The position numbers and the translations under genes are program-made. Source: Hemibagrus wyckioides (lineage: Eukaryota; Chordata; Actinopteri; Siluriformes; Bagridae). From it: a DNA stretch of 64,000 nucleotides. Under the pieces are notes generated by a model, which made no database searches, had not been told where the DNA came from, and worked only from the letters and a program-made list of their open reading frames with translations. The stretch covers positions 10,434,573-10,498,572 of the forward strand of contig NC_080715.1 of the NCBI RefSeq assembly GCF_019097595.1. The letters are read 5' to 3'. This document shows, in pieces, positions 12,625-23,024 of the stretch; the first letter of the stretch is position 1; each line of letters begins with the position of its first letter.

Positions 12625-12641
12625 AGAGGAGTTTATACTTT
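12395..12641. repeat. 19-bp direct repeat flanking the rDNA insertion
   Basis: The 19-mer 'acagaggagtttatacttt' is present exactly at 12395-12413 and 12623-12641, on either side of the rDNA segment. A partial third copy sits at about 12427-12441. It looks like a target-site duplication, or a repeat produced during break repair. Confidence 0.85.
12437..12624 (-). pseudogene. Fragment of 18S rRNA 3' end plus ITS1
   Basis: Read on the minus strand, 12624-12584 is the universally conserved 3' end of eukaryotic 18S rRNA. It contains 'ggtttccgtaggtgaacc' and then 'tgcggaaggatcatta', the mature 3' terminus. It is followed directly by GC-rich sequence to about 12540 and a more AT-rich stretch to about 12437, in the position of ITS1. 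The fragment starts abruptly at 'gtaacaagg', so only about 41 nt of 18S remain. It is a broken piece of ribosomal DNA, not a functional rRNA gene. The outer ITS1 limit is uncertain. Confidence 0.9.
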
Positions 12642-12725
12642 CTAGTTACTTGCTTTCATTAAAATGAGAGAGTAATGGAAAAAAGGAGAAAAGTTGAGGG
12701 AATGACGAAGCTATAAGGTATGTCT

Positions 12726-12906
12726 GGACGGTGGTTGCTCAAGTAGTTAAGGCTCTGGGTCATTGACAGGAAGATCGGGGGTTCAAACTCCAGCACCGCC
12801 AAGTTGCCACTGTTGGGCCCTTGAGCAAGGCCCTTAACCCTCTCTGCTCCAGGGGTGCTGCATATGTGTATATATATGTATATGTGACACATAAAGTTAT
12901 TTCTAT
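12726..12906 (+). mobile_element. tRNA-derived SINE, family B
   Basis: Box-A-like 'tggttgctcaagtagttaagg' lies near 12731-12750. A box-B-like 'gggttcaaactcc' follows near 12779. Next come the core 'aagttgccactgttgggccc', 'ttgagcaaggcccttaaccc', and 'ctctgctccaggggtgct'. The middle of the tail is replaced by a short TATG run before the terminal 'atgtgacacataaa'. Family B is the most frequent SINE in this window. Confidence 0.85.
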
Positions 12907-12936
12907 TTTCTAACTGATAACAGGAACTAACTTTCA

Positions 12937-13330
12937 ATTCAGTTGTATTTGTGTAGCACTCTTAACACTAGATATTGTCACAAAGCAGTTTTATAGAAAT
13001 ATAGAAAGTCAGTAGACAAATATTACACTTGTAAATTTATCCCTAATGAGCAAACCAGAGGTGACAGTGGGGAGGAATAACTCCCTGAAGGAAACCTCAT
13101 CCTCATCTGGGTGACACCAGAGAGTGTGATTATAAATCATTTCCTGTCTATAACGGTGTACTATATGATCACAGCGTAAGCAGGGAATTCATTCTAGTTT
13201 TAGCATGACGTCTGTCTTGTTGCAGTGATCAGCTGTTCACTGATGGAGACTTGAGTAGCAACTGCAGTACTAAAGCTATCACTGCACAACCATCTCTCTG
13301 ACATTCCACAGCTTTAAGTCTTAACTCTAA
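12937..13330 (+). repeat. Dispersed repeat D, copy 1
   Basis: It starts 'caattcagttgtatttgtg' and continues with 'attgtcacaaagcag', 'tttatccctaatgagcaa' and 'gaaacctcatcctcatctg'. The same blocks in the same order occur at 52549-53098. It is non-coding and common in style to fish dispersed repeats. Its class is not determined. Confidence 0.75.
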
Positions 13331-13560
13331 ACTGTAAAAATGTAGGATATATCTTTTGTTAATAAATTACACAGAGCAATAAGTGTGCTATAAGCTAAAT
13401 ACCATGCTTTGGAAATGCTTTATACTGTTCTACATCACATCACATCATTCTGTATAAACACACCCTCTGCTCGTCATATTTCTTCTGTATTTTGTTAACT
13501 TCAGAAATAAAACGTCTCTATAAGATCTACAGGCTCATATTCAATAAAAAATAAAGTAGC

Positions 13561-13561
<1 letters not shown>

Positions 13562-13603
<42 letters not shown>

Positions 13604-13608
13604 AGGTG

Positions 13609-13650
<42 letters not shown>

Positions 13651-13686
13651 TGGAAAGAAAAACAGAGAGACAGAGCGAGAGAGTCA

Positions 13687-13730
<44 letters not shown>

Positions 13731-13811
13731 AAGAAAAACAGAGAGAGAGACAGAGTGAGAGAGACAAAGAGAAAGAGAGAGAGAGATGGAGAGAGAGAAA
13801 GAGGGTGACAA

Positions 13812-13842
<31 letters not shown>

Positions 13843-13872
13843 TGGAAAGAAAAACAGAGAGAGAGACAGAGT

Positions 13873-13916
<44 letters not shown>

Positions 13917-13929
13917 AAGACAAAGCGAC

Positions 13930-13982
<53 letters not shown>

Positions 13983-14089
13983 GCAACAGACAGAGAGAGA
14001 GATACAGACAGACAGACAGAGACAGACAGAGACAGAGAGACAGAGCGACAGACAGAGAGAGAGACAGATAGACAGAGCGACAGACAGTG

Positions 14090-14143
<54 letters not shown>
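13562..14143 (+). repeat. Long purine-strand (GA)n/(GACA)n tract
   Basis: About 580 bp are almost all purine on the + strand. GA runs are interspersed with 'agagatggaaagaaaaacag' units (13644, 13725, 13841) and GACA runs near 13963-14090. The repeated longer unit shows higher-order duplication. Open frames on both strands (Arg-Glu or Ser-Leu) are artefacts. Confidence 0.97.
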
Positions 14144-14145
<2 letters not shown>

Positions 14146-14199
14146 CTTTTATGGCCCTGATTTCTTTAGGGAGGTGCTCCATGCAGGATCAATACTGGG

Positions 14200-14246
<47 letters not shown>

Positions 14247-14424
14247 TGCGATGTGAAACACTGTTAAATGATTTTGTGCCACTTCTGACAGCCAGGTGAA
14301 GCCTGTAAGGAGGAGACACAGGCCGCTGTGTGAGCCACACGAGACAATTCTGCACACCCAGGAGACAACTTAGTCAAGCAGAATACATGAGAACAAACCC
14401 TGCATGTTACAGAGTCAGAGCTCA

Positions 14425-14463
<39 letters not shown>

Positions 14464-14625
14464 TTCTCACATACTCTACAGTCTACACAATACTTAGGAG
14501 AATCAGTCTCAGATTATTATCTATAATGTGACCATTTTATTCTTATTATAAGGTAATACAGTGAGCTGTGGAGTAGAACAACACACACACACACACATAC
14601 ACATACACACACACACACAGGTGTG
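14200..14625. repeat. (GT)n and (CA)n microsatellites around a unique core
   Basis: (GT)n at 14202-14244, (CA)n at 14431-14461 and (CA)n at 14580-14620. The intervening 14250-14420 is non-repetitive. The GT and CA runs are complementary and about 190 bp apart, so they could pair. Confidence 0.9.
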
Positions 14626-14771
14626 GACTACTTAAGGAGTGAAAAGTTTCAAAAGGTCAAGTATTAATCAAACTCGTTACTGAGAGGGAGCTTCCTTATA
14701 GGCATTGCTAACTGCCTTAGCTTCTCTCTTAGCCTCCACTTTCACTGCAAAGTGTGTGTGAGGGTAGCTCA

Positions 14772-14776
14772 GCAAA

Positions 14777-14837
<61 letters not shown>

Positions 14838-14861
14838 AGAATGTCCAGTCTGAAAACAAGC

Positions 14862-14893
<32 letters not shown>

Positions 14894-15286
14894 CATGTGT
14901 GTGAGGGACAGTGGGATCTGAGAATAGAGGACAGAGAGAAAGATGACAAGAAAGATTGGGATAAAGAGAGGTGGTGGGGGAGTGAGAGAGAGATGAGGGG
15001 AGAGAGAGATAGACAGCAGAAGAATGAGATGGACAGAGGGAGAAAGGAACAGGAGAAATCAAAAAAGAGGGAGAGACAGATGAGAGATAGAGGGAATGAG
15101 ACAGAAAGACTGAAGGAGAGGGACAGAGGGAGGGAGAGAGGAGCAGGGAAAGAAGGAGAGAGGGAAAGAGAAAGACAGACGGAGGAAGGACACAGAGAGA
15201 GAGAGAAAGACAGATGGAGGAAGGACACAGAGAGAGATGAAGAGAAAGAAAGAGAGATAGAAGGACAGAGAGTGAGAGGGCGAGAG

Positions 15287-15375
<89 letters not shown>
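14772..15375 (+). repeat. GT/GA compound tract ending in an 85-bp (TA)n run
   Basis: (GT)n then (GA)n at 14777-14832, (GT)n at 14863-14888, a purine-rich GA/GGA stretch at 14925-15290, then uninterrupted (TA)n at 15291-15375. Within the purine part, a unit ending 'ggaggaaggacacagagaga' is duplicated at about 15180 and 15216. Predicted frames here are low-complexity artefacts. Confidence 0.97.
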
Positions 15376-15378
<3 letters not shown>

Positions 15379-15700
15379 GTCATATATAACTTTTACTTCG
15401 ACCTCATGAACTTCCAAATTCTTTTACTGGAGAGCTTTAATCAGTAATGACACGTAAAAAGAGTCTGAAAACACACACACACACACATTCAGACACACAC
15501 ACACATTCACACTTCCATTTATGACCTCAGTGTGAAGGCAGAGGGGATGAAACAGGAAGGTGGAGTGTGTTCTGTCACACACACTCAGACTATCATAACC
15601 ATCACAGAGCATCACAGAAACACCGGGTTTTAGTGAACACAGTACGATACTGATACTGACACAGAACTCCTTTTATATATGAATATAATCACACTGACGA
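15376..15700. other. Unannotated DNA with short CA runs
   Basis: No gene recognised. CA runs occur at 15472-15505. Confidence 0.3.
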
Positions 15701-15854
15701 AAGGAAACCATCAAAACTGTTTAAGAGTTCTTCAGGATAAGGGTTCTACTTGGAGCTTTCTCTGATGGAGAACCAATTCTAGAGAGAGCCAAATGTCTGA
15801 TGCTTTACATTAATATCCATCTGCAGTGTGTGTGATGCATGTGCTTTGTGTTGT

Positions 15855-15900
15855 CAGGAATGAATGAATGAATGAATGAATGAATGAATGAATGAATGAA

Positions 15901-15952
<52 letters not shown>

Positions 15953-15962
15953 ATAATATAAT
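15855..15962 (+). repeat. (GAAT)n then (AAAT)n microsatellite
   Basis: GAAT run at 15858-15900 changing to AAAT at 15901-15950 and then an ATAAT run. Confidence 0.97.
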
Positions 15963-16262
15963 ATAATATAAAATAATAAAAATAAAATAATCTCTAAAGA
16001 GCAAAAGAAAGTTCCAGCTAGAACCCCTTCAGAAAAAAAAACCCTTTGCTCTGCAAATGTACACTAAAGTATAAATACACATAGAAAAAAAAAGGGTTAA
16101 AGTGTTAAGGGTTCTTCAGGATAAGGGTTCTACTTGGAGCTCGCTCTAATGGAGAACCAATTTTAGAGTTCTAAATGGAGACTTCAATGATTCTAAATGC
16201 CTGATGCTTTACATTAATATCCATCTGCAGTGTGTGTGATGCATGTGTTTTGCATTGTCAGG

Positions 16263-16320
16263 AATGAATGAATGAATGAATGAATGAATGAATGAATGAA
16301 TGAATGAATGAATGAATAAA
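16263..16320 (+). repeat. (GAAT)n microsatellite
   Basis: Uninterrupted GAAT repeats in the second tandem unit, at the same place as in the first unit. Confidence 0.97.
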
Positions 16321-16784
16321 CAAACATTAATCTCTAAAAGAGCAAACGCTAAAGAACCCCTTTAGAAAAACCCCTTTTTCTCTGCAAATGTACACTAAAG
16401 TATAAATACACATAGAAAAAGTGTTAAGGGTTCCTTAGTTAAGGGTTCTCTCTAACAGGTAAGCAGCTGTAGGGTTCCGTATAGAGCTGTTAACCAAAGA
16501 ACTCAACTATACGAAGAACCCCAAGAAGCTGTGTCGCATATAAATGAGTATAAGTACAGTCCAGAAAGGAGAACTCTTCACTGTGTTCAGCTAATGGTTC
16601 TACTGGGAACGATCCCTAAAAGAGAAACGATTAGGAGTTCTGCATTGAACCTTTCACCAAAGATCCCAACCTTTCTGAGGTTTCTGCAGTGTGTAGGATG
16701 CCATGTGCTTTGTGTTGTCAGGCTAAAAAATGTACAAATAAATGGATAGATAAAAAAAAATAAAAATAAAATAAAATTAAATAA

Positions 16785-16790
16785 ATGAAA

Positions 16791-16842
<52 letters not shown>

Positions 16843-17008
16843 AATTGTTTTATTATTATATTATTTGTTTTATTTATTTTTATTTTTTAATTAGTTTTTA
16901 TTTTTTATTTTTTTTAATGAAATGATATAAAATGTCCGAAACGTCCTCCTTTAAGAGGAAATGAACCCTTCACCCTTAACTATCCCAAGAATCTTTCTTT
17001 CTTCCTTC

Positions 17009-17087
<79 letters not shown>

Positions 17088-17088
17088 A
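16785..17088 (+). repeat. (AAAT)n and (CTTT)n microsatellites
   Basis: AAAT run at 16785-16842. A 90-bp CTTT run lies at 16995-17087 and is pyrimidine on the + strand. Confidence 0.97.
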
Positions 17089-17493
17089 AGAGGATATATT
17101 ATAAATTAGTGTAACAAGAAAAAGACCTTTAAAGAACTTGTTAAAGATTTTTTCACTTTTTAAGGCTTGGCTCTTTGGCTCTCTGCAGAAGCGTGTAAGG
17201 GTTTCTAGTATTCGGATGCTTTGAAGTCTGCAGTGTGTATGATGCTTTGTGCTCAGGTGTGGAAAAAAAACAAAGAAATCATGAAAAACAAGAAGAAAAC
17301 TTGTGCTTTGTGCTGTCAGGGTTGAGAAAAAAAGGGGGGGGGAGAAAAGAAATGAAATCCTTTTAACTGTCAAATGTGCAAATGTAAAAGTGTGTTGTTG
17401 TTGACTCTGAGTTTATCTGAGATTAAACTGAGCAGATCTTTAATCCAAAGCAAAGGAACTTTCTCTCCTGCTGAAGAGCAGAGAGCACACTGT

Positions 17494-17494
17494 T

Positions 17495-17529
<35 letters not shown>

Positions 17530-17570
17530 TTATCTATCTATCTATCCATCCATCCATACATCGATCCATC
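17494..17570 (+). repeat. (CT)n followed by ATCT/ATCC repeats
   Basis: CT run from about 17497, then TATC and CATC repeats to about 17570. Confidence 0.95.
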
Positions 17571-17757
17571 TTTGTATCGGTCTGTCTTCTCTTATTGATA
17601 CATCACATATTTTATTCATGATCATACATGTTTATGTCTTTCACACATGATTAACGTGAGTAATATTTGATCACGTGTGAAACATGAGAAGGTGTGTGTA
17701 CACATGACAATTTTGACAAAATTGTATACACAATGAATAGTAACACATTACAACAAA

Positions 17758-17842
17758 ATGAATGAATGAATGAATGAATGAATGAATGAATAAATAAATG
17801 AATGAATGAATGAATGAATGAATGAATGAATGAATGAATGAA

Positions 17843-17885
<43 letters not shown>

Positions 17886-17888
17886 AAT
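17758..17888 (+). repeat. (GAAT)n then (AAAT)n microsatellite
   Basis: GAAT run with one AAAT interruption to 17840, then an AAAT run to 17886. The pattern matches 15858-15950, suggesting the same source unit. Confidence 0.97.
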
Positions 17889-18299
17889 AAAAACATATAT
17901 TTATGAAAAGTCCAGATGTGAAGTTTGTAAAACCCACATGACTTGCTGTAAATGTAATGTGAGTATATTGTGATATATATATATATATACTGACTTAGAC
18001 AAAACATCTTTCAGAGGTGTGTTATTATAAATCATAATTCTCTAATGTTACAGGCAGGACAGTGGAGAGAATAAAACAGACAGAAACACGGGACAAACAG
18101 AAGGAGCGAGATGATGTACAGAGGGATAGGGAAAGGAACGAGGGATGAAGAGAGCAGTACGGCGAGCGCGGCTGCAAAAGCACACCGTGTCACACATTAT
18201 ATACATGTCAGTTAAGAGCAGAGGGAGACTGACACGGTGTCAAATCTGTGTGACAGAATTAGGTGAAGGGGCCGGAGTGGGGAGAGACGCTTAAGGCTG

Positions 18300-18545
18300 A
18301 GTCACACACACACACACACACACACACAGATACACACACACACAAAAACACACACACAGATACACACAGACACACATATACACACACACAGAGAGAGACA
18401 CACACATGCTCATGTTCATGCACACATGTAAATTTGAATATGCACAAATACACACACCCACATTTCTTCTCTTTCTTTCTCTCAGATAACACAAACACAC
18501 ACAACACACATGCACCAAACGACAACGTAACACACACAAACACAG
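18300..18545 (+). repeat. (CA)n-rich region
   Basis: CA runs interrupted by GATA/GACA variants at 18302-18405. CA-rich blocks continue at 18445-18545. The long Cys-Val and His-Thr frames are artefacts. Confidence 0.95.
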
Positions 18546-18745
18546 TGCATTTCTAAACTATAACCAGGTTTGCAATTTCAAAATAAAGTTTAGAAATATA
18601 AAATTCTTTCATGACAAGCAAAAGAAGACTCCTATATCGCTGTAGTTGTATTTTTGTATTATTTAATTCATTAAATTATTCAATTGTTGCAGGTGAATCT
18701 TGGATAAGTGGGATGTTTTGTTTGGTTTGTCTTTTACTTTATCTG

Positions 18746-18857
<112 letters not shown>

Positions 18858-18859
18858 AA

Positions 18860-19678
18860 GCTGTTATGACATTTTGATATTTTTACTATATCAAATCTGT
18901 GTTTATTTTTAATATTCTGAATATTTTTTTCAGCAAAGGTGTAAAAAATTAAGCTTTTTTCCCAATTTTTTTTCTAACCTATAGAACATAAGAAAGATAT
19001 CATAATTGAATCCAGTCAGTTTTTAAATAGATTTCAATTCTCTTTCAGAAAAGACAAAATGTTGGAAAGGTGAATAAATAAAAATAAGCCATATCTCACC
19101 TGAGCGGCTGTTGCTCTTCAGTAGGCCTGCTGAGTGTGAGGACCGAGTTGTGGAGAAAGAGATGCTCCATTTTTCTCTGTTTCTGTTTAGTGAGCTTATT
19201 CTGACATCTTCAGGATGTAAAAGAAATTGCATCTGTGGCATCTGAAAACCAGCAGTCTTAAATCAGCAGAATTAACCTTAACCTTCATACTCCTTCATTT
19301 TAAAGGTGATGGTAATGTTTCAGAGAGTCTGTGGATCTAATTTCAAAGAATCCTTTGGATGACATGGTGCTGTTGTTGTTGTCGTTGCTGCAGCTGTTGC
19401 TGCTGTTGTTTCAGACTCCAGTTACCAATTTTCTGGCCCAGAAATAAGCCCCACCCACATTCAAAATCAAGCTGTCTCTGTAAACTTGCCACTTGCTGAT
19501 TCATAACTATTTGTATAACTGTCTTTAAAAAAGGGAAAAACCCTGTTCTCAGCTTCATGTGACTGTGTGCAGTTTCATGTGTTCTTCCAGTGTTCTTTCT
19601 TGGTTTCTCTAGGGCTCTCTGGAGTTTTTCATGTAACTTCCCAAAAAAATGCAGTGTATTTGCTACACTAAGTTGCAT
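18860..19678. other. Unannotated DNA with a short Gln-codon-like trinucleotide run
   Basis: No gene supported. At 19368-19410 a GTT/GCT run gives a Gln-rich stretch if read on the minus strand, within an open frame of 111 codons (19343-19678). I recognise no family in that frame and see no clear splice sites around it, so it is not called as a gene. Confidence 0.3.
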
Positions 19679-19679
19679 C

Positions 19680-19818
19680 TAGATGTGTGTGTGTGTGTGT
19701 GTGTGTGTGTCTGTGTGTCTGTGTGTCTGTGTGTCCTGCGCTGGATGGTGTCCTAACCAGGGTGCATTCCCTTTTCACACACAGTGTTCAGAGATTTATG
19801 TTGGATCCACAGGGACCT
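19680..19818 (+). mobile_element. SINE family C, 3' part
   Basis: A (GT)n run at 19684-19735 is followed by 'cctgcgctggatggtgtcc', 'agggtgcattccc' and a short spacer leading into a GAAT microsatellite. Family C copies typically end in a tetranucleotide tail, so this copy probably seeded the adjoining repeat field. Confidence 0.65.
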
Positions 19819-20486
19819 TAAATGAATGAATGAATGAATGAATGAATGAATGAACGAACAAATGAACAAATGAAAGAAAGAACAAATGAACGAACAAACA
19901 AACGAATGAATGAACGAACGTATGAATGAACGAATGAACAAATGAACGATCGTATGAATGAATGAACGAAAGAACAAATGAACGAATGGATGAATGTATG
20001 AATGAATGAATGAATGAATGAATGAATGAATGAATGAATGAATGAATTAATTAATTAATATGTGTATGAATGAATGAATGGATGGATGGATGGATGGATG
20101 GATGGATGGATGGATGGATGGATGGATGGATGGATTAATGAATGAATGAATGGATGGACGGACGGATGGACGAATGAACGAATGAACGAAAGAACGAACG
20201 AACGAACGAACGAATGAATAAAGGTTTGAATGAATGAATGAATGAATGAATGAATGAATGAATGAATGAATGAATGGACGGACAGATGAACGTACGGATG
20301 AACGAATGAATGAATGGATAAAGGTTTGAATGAATGAATGAATGAATGAATGAATGAATGAATGAATGAATGAATGAACGGACGGACGGACGAACGAATG
20401 AATGAATGGATAAAGGTTTGAATGAATGTTTGAATGAATGAATGAATGAATGAATGAATGAATGAATGAATGAATGAATGAATGAT
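19819..20486 (+). repeat. 670-bp field of diverged tetranucleotide repeats
   Basis: GAAT repeats with GAAC, GGAT, GGAC and GAAA variants, including a pure GGAT block at 20079-20133. A higher-order unit containing 'ataaaggtttgaatg' recurs near 20219, 20316 and 20411, spaced about 95 bp. Ser-Phe-Ile-His frames on the minus strand are artefacts. Confidence 0.97.
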
Positions 20487-21950
20487 ATGAAGGTTAAAGC
20501 CAAGGAGAAGAAAAGATTTTTAGTGCTAATATATTTTATATGAAGTCGAATGTAATTCAGTTGCATTGCCATTTTCGTTATAAACCACCTCATGGTCAGT
20601 TGCTACGCATCGTTGGGGTCATTTTACATTAAAGCTCTGTGTTAACTGTTGATCTTTTTTTTTCTTTCATTCCATGTTTGTTTTGAAATAGTAAACCCCC
20701 TGTACCACTGCACTGTACCACTGCATTCTCAGTATTAAAACTGGAATACATTCACAGTGCATGATGGGTATTCACCACCAGGAGTAAAGAGTTTAAAGAT
20801 TTTAATAGGTTTTTTACACGGCCTTGTCGACGTCTCCTCGGGGAGGGAGGTGCAGCAGGAGTGGAGTTTTCTGTTTTCACTTTCAGTTTGTGATAATACA
20901 AGTGTAGAGATTTTCATCCCTGTCTCTCTTGTCTCATTCTGTAAAATCCATGTGAGAGGTAAGCAGACCAGACTGAATTTCAGAATTCCAATAATTCTAC
21001 AACTACAAATATATATATATATATATAGCAACAAACATGGCTGCTCAAGACCACACTCCCCAACAACATACACACTCTGTCCCGCTTACAGTCACCAGAC
21101 TTCTGATCATACTTGTATTCAATCTCAGTCTCTCTCTATCTCTCTCTCTCACACACACACACACACAGAGATTCTACAAAAGAGACCTTCACCCTTCCAA
21201 AGCAGGCAATATTTCTACATACTCAGTTTGTCCTGGAGTTTTCTCTTCTGGTGTGATTTGTTTATTTGTTCCTTGATTTCAACCTTCAATGTACCTTTTG
21301 CACAGTTTCATCACCTGACCAATCTCCTGACCTTAAAATTATCTGCTGATTTGAATCTATTTGCATGTTTCTCCCTTTAAAAGTGTTCTGGTTTTCTATT
21401 TGCATCTGTCTCTGCAGCTCCTGCGTAACACTGTGGAAGAACGAAGAGCAGAAGATTTAATAAATCGAACTCATGTAGAATGAATTCACAGAAGAAATGT
21501 GGGCTGCATGCTACACAAATGACTGTTCATGCCATATTAAACACAGAGTAAACTGAGGTGACTTTACTGGGTTATGACATCATAATTTACAGAGTTATTG
21601 TCCAAGCGAGGCTTTCAGTTATTTGTTCATTCATTGCTGCTTGATACTGTTTAGTCAGGGGTGTTACTGTGTTGCAGGAACAAGAGCTTTCACTCAGACT
21701 GACTTCCTGAAGATCTGTGGTGAGAAATGAGTCTGGTTGGTGTGTGTGTGTGTGTGTGTGTGTGAGTGAGAGTGAGAGAGAAAAAAATCTCCCTCTTCTT
21801 GTTCTCTCTAGATCCAAAGAACTAAAGATCTGCTGATTTCAAGTATTTTACAGCTAAATTCTTGTTTTATCAGTTTCCAGCTAGATGATTAGGCAGGTAG
21901 AGTTCTGCATTGGTTGCAACCTTTTATGGCAGGAGTAAAATAATTCTTAT
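20487..21950. other. Unannotated DNA
   Basis: Short (TA)n at 21007-21027, CT/CA at 21129-21168, and GT/GA at 21739-21782. No gene supported, although 20740-21000 is relatively free of simple repeats. Confidence 0.3.
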
Positions 21951-22009
21951 AATAAGTTGATAATGATAATAACAGACCTTGGGTTTCCCTGTATATGCTA
22001 GTAAGATGT

Positions 22010-22125
22010 TGAAGGCTTTGAGTTACAGCTCAGAAGATCTGAGTGATTAAATCCCAGCAACACCAATCTGCCGTGATAGAGTCCCTGAGCAAAATCCTTA
22101 ACCTGTACAGTTGTGTCCTGAATCA
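22010..22125 (+). mobile_element. Old SINE relic (family A-like)
   Basis: Recognisable traces are 'ttacagctcagaagatctg', a box-B-like 'gattaaatcccagcaa' and 'ctgagcaaaatccttaacc'. These match the family A layout with many substitutions. Confidence 0.45.
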
Positions 22126-22157
22126 TTTTGTTTTATTTCATACTATAATTATATACG

Positions 22158-22600
22158 TACACACTCTGTAGCTTTCCATTAAAGGAAGAAAAATCCACAA
22201 TGGTCACTGAAATAACTTGAAACTGATGAAAGTAATAATAAATAAAACGTACTGAAAATTGACTAATGATAATCAGACATTGCTTTTGAACTGTGAGCCC
22301 TGATCTAAATCCTACTGAACTACTGAATATCTGTGGGAGGAGCTGCAACATGCAGTCTGGAGAAGGCACCCTTCAAACCTGAGACAGCTCACAAGGAGTG
22401 GGCCAAAATACCTGTGGACAGGTGCATTGAGAGTTAATCTCAGAAATCGCTTTATTGCACTGATTGCCTGGCTGTGCAACAAAAATATTAAATTAAGGGT
22501 ACCATCATGTTTGTGCAGGCCAGTTTCATTCGTTTTTTTTCTTTTTAATGCTTTGGATGAACCACAATTCAAAAGCAATGTCTGATTTTCATTAATCAAT
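22158..22600 (+). mobile_element. Tc1-like element with long inverted repeats, 5' part
   Basis: The left end at 22158-22292 ('aatccacaatggtcactgaa', 'ataacttgaaactgatgaaa') is the reverse complement of the right end at 23100-23268 ('ttatttcagtgaccattgtg'). A + strand transposase remnant follows at 22295-22480. It begins near 'ccctgatctaaatcctactg' (the Pro-Asp-Leu-Asn-Pro motif region) and continues through 'ggagtgggccaaaatacctg'. A 3' terminal segment then runs to about 22600. Most of the transposase gene is deleted. Confidence 0.8.
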
Positions 22601-22862
22601 CCTGACCTCAACCTGATAGAACACCTTTGGGATGAATTAGAGTGGAGACTGCGAGCCAGGCCAAAACTGGGACGTCTGCCTTTAAATGCACATGAATGTA
22701 ATATGGGGTTTGCCTGCACTTTGCAGCTATAACAGCTTCAACTCTTCTGGGAAGGCTTGCCACAAGGTTTAGGAGAGTGTTTATGGGAATTTCTGACCGT
22801 TCCTCTAGAAATGCATTCATGAGGACAGGCACTGATGTTGGACGAGAAGGTCTGACTCACTG
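22600..22862. mobile_element. Inserted Tc1 fragment with sense and antisense arms
   Basis: 22604-22666 is sense. It contains 'cctgacctcaacctgataga' and 'ggatgaattagagtggagac', the same motif as the transposase at 63880-63950. From about 22667 to 22862 the sequence is antisense: 'tgcagctataacagcttcaa', 'cttctgggaaggcttgccac' and 'actgatgttggacgagaag' are reverse complements of the downstream 3' region of such elements. The switch occurs at the 'gagccaggcc' point, making a rearranged fragment. Confidence 0.75.
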
Positions 22863-23024
22863 TCTCTGTTTTTTGGTGTCCAAAAACATAATACTGAATG
22901 AATACTGACCATGAATTTTAATTTTAATAAGTAATATTTGCTTCATTCATTCATTCATTCATTCATTCATTATTTATTTATTTATTTATTTTATTCCGAG
23001 ACAGATAAAAAAGCCTTTTATCGC

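Larger units (their letters stand above)
12040..12660 (+). mobile_element. MITE-like repeat H, copy 2, interrupted by rDNA
   Basis: The 5' part begins near 'cacagtgcacttgaattc' and 'ctgattggtcag', then continues with 'attaatattaatgcactc', 'gttatcgtttctatagcaac', 'gtgtcagcactttgg' and 'acagaggagtttatacttt'. Copy 1 (10200-10440) and copy 3 (40835-41600) share these blocks. At 12414-12622 the repeat is broken by a segment containing the 18S rRNA 3' end and ITS1. It resumes at 12623 with the same 19-bp end. It is non-coding. Confidence 0.75.
15720..17335 (+). repeat. Tandem, diverging ~300-550-bp units with embedded tetranucleotide tracts
   Basis: Units share 'ataagggttctacttggagc', 'atggagaaccaattttagag', 'ctttacattaatatcc', 'atctgcagtgtgtgtgatgc' and 'tgtgctttgtgttgtcagg'. 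The first two units (15720 and 16108) are very similar. The third (about 16430-16725) and fourth (about 17130-17320) are diverged. After the 'ttgtcagg' motif come (GAAT)n/(AAAT)n tracts in the first two units, and AAAT, CTTT or A-rich tracts later. This is a local duplication series rather than a gene. Confidence 0.85.

Noticed and set aside
13541..14182. 213-codon Ser-Leu frame and other long frames in GA tracts
   Set aside because: They arise because GA/CT repeats lack stop codons; there is no domain or codon bias.
14677..15417. 246-codon frame across CA/GA/TA repeats
   Set aside because: It is entirely low-complexity, with Tyr-Ile, Ser-Leu and His-Thr runs from microsatellites.
19343..19678. 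Gln-rich 111-codon minus-strand frame as a transcription-factor exon
   Set aside because: The Gln run comes from a GTT/GCT repeat; the remainder matches no family I recognise and splice sites are unclear.
22312..22832. Minus-strand frames at 22.3-22.8 kb as a gene
   Set aside because: They are antisense of Tc1 transposase fragments.
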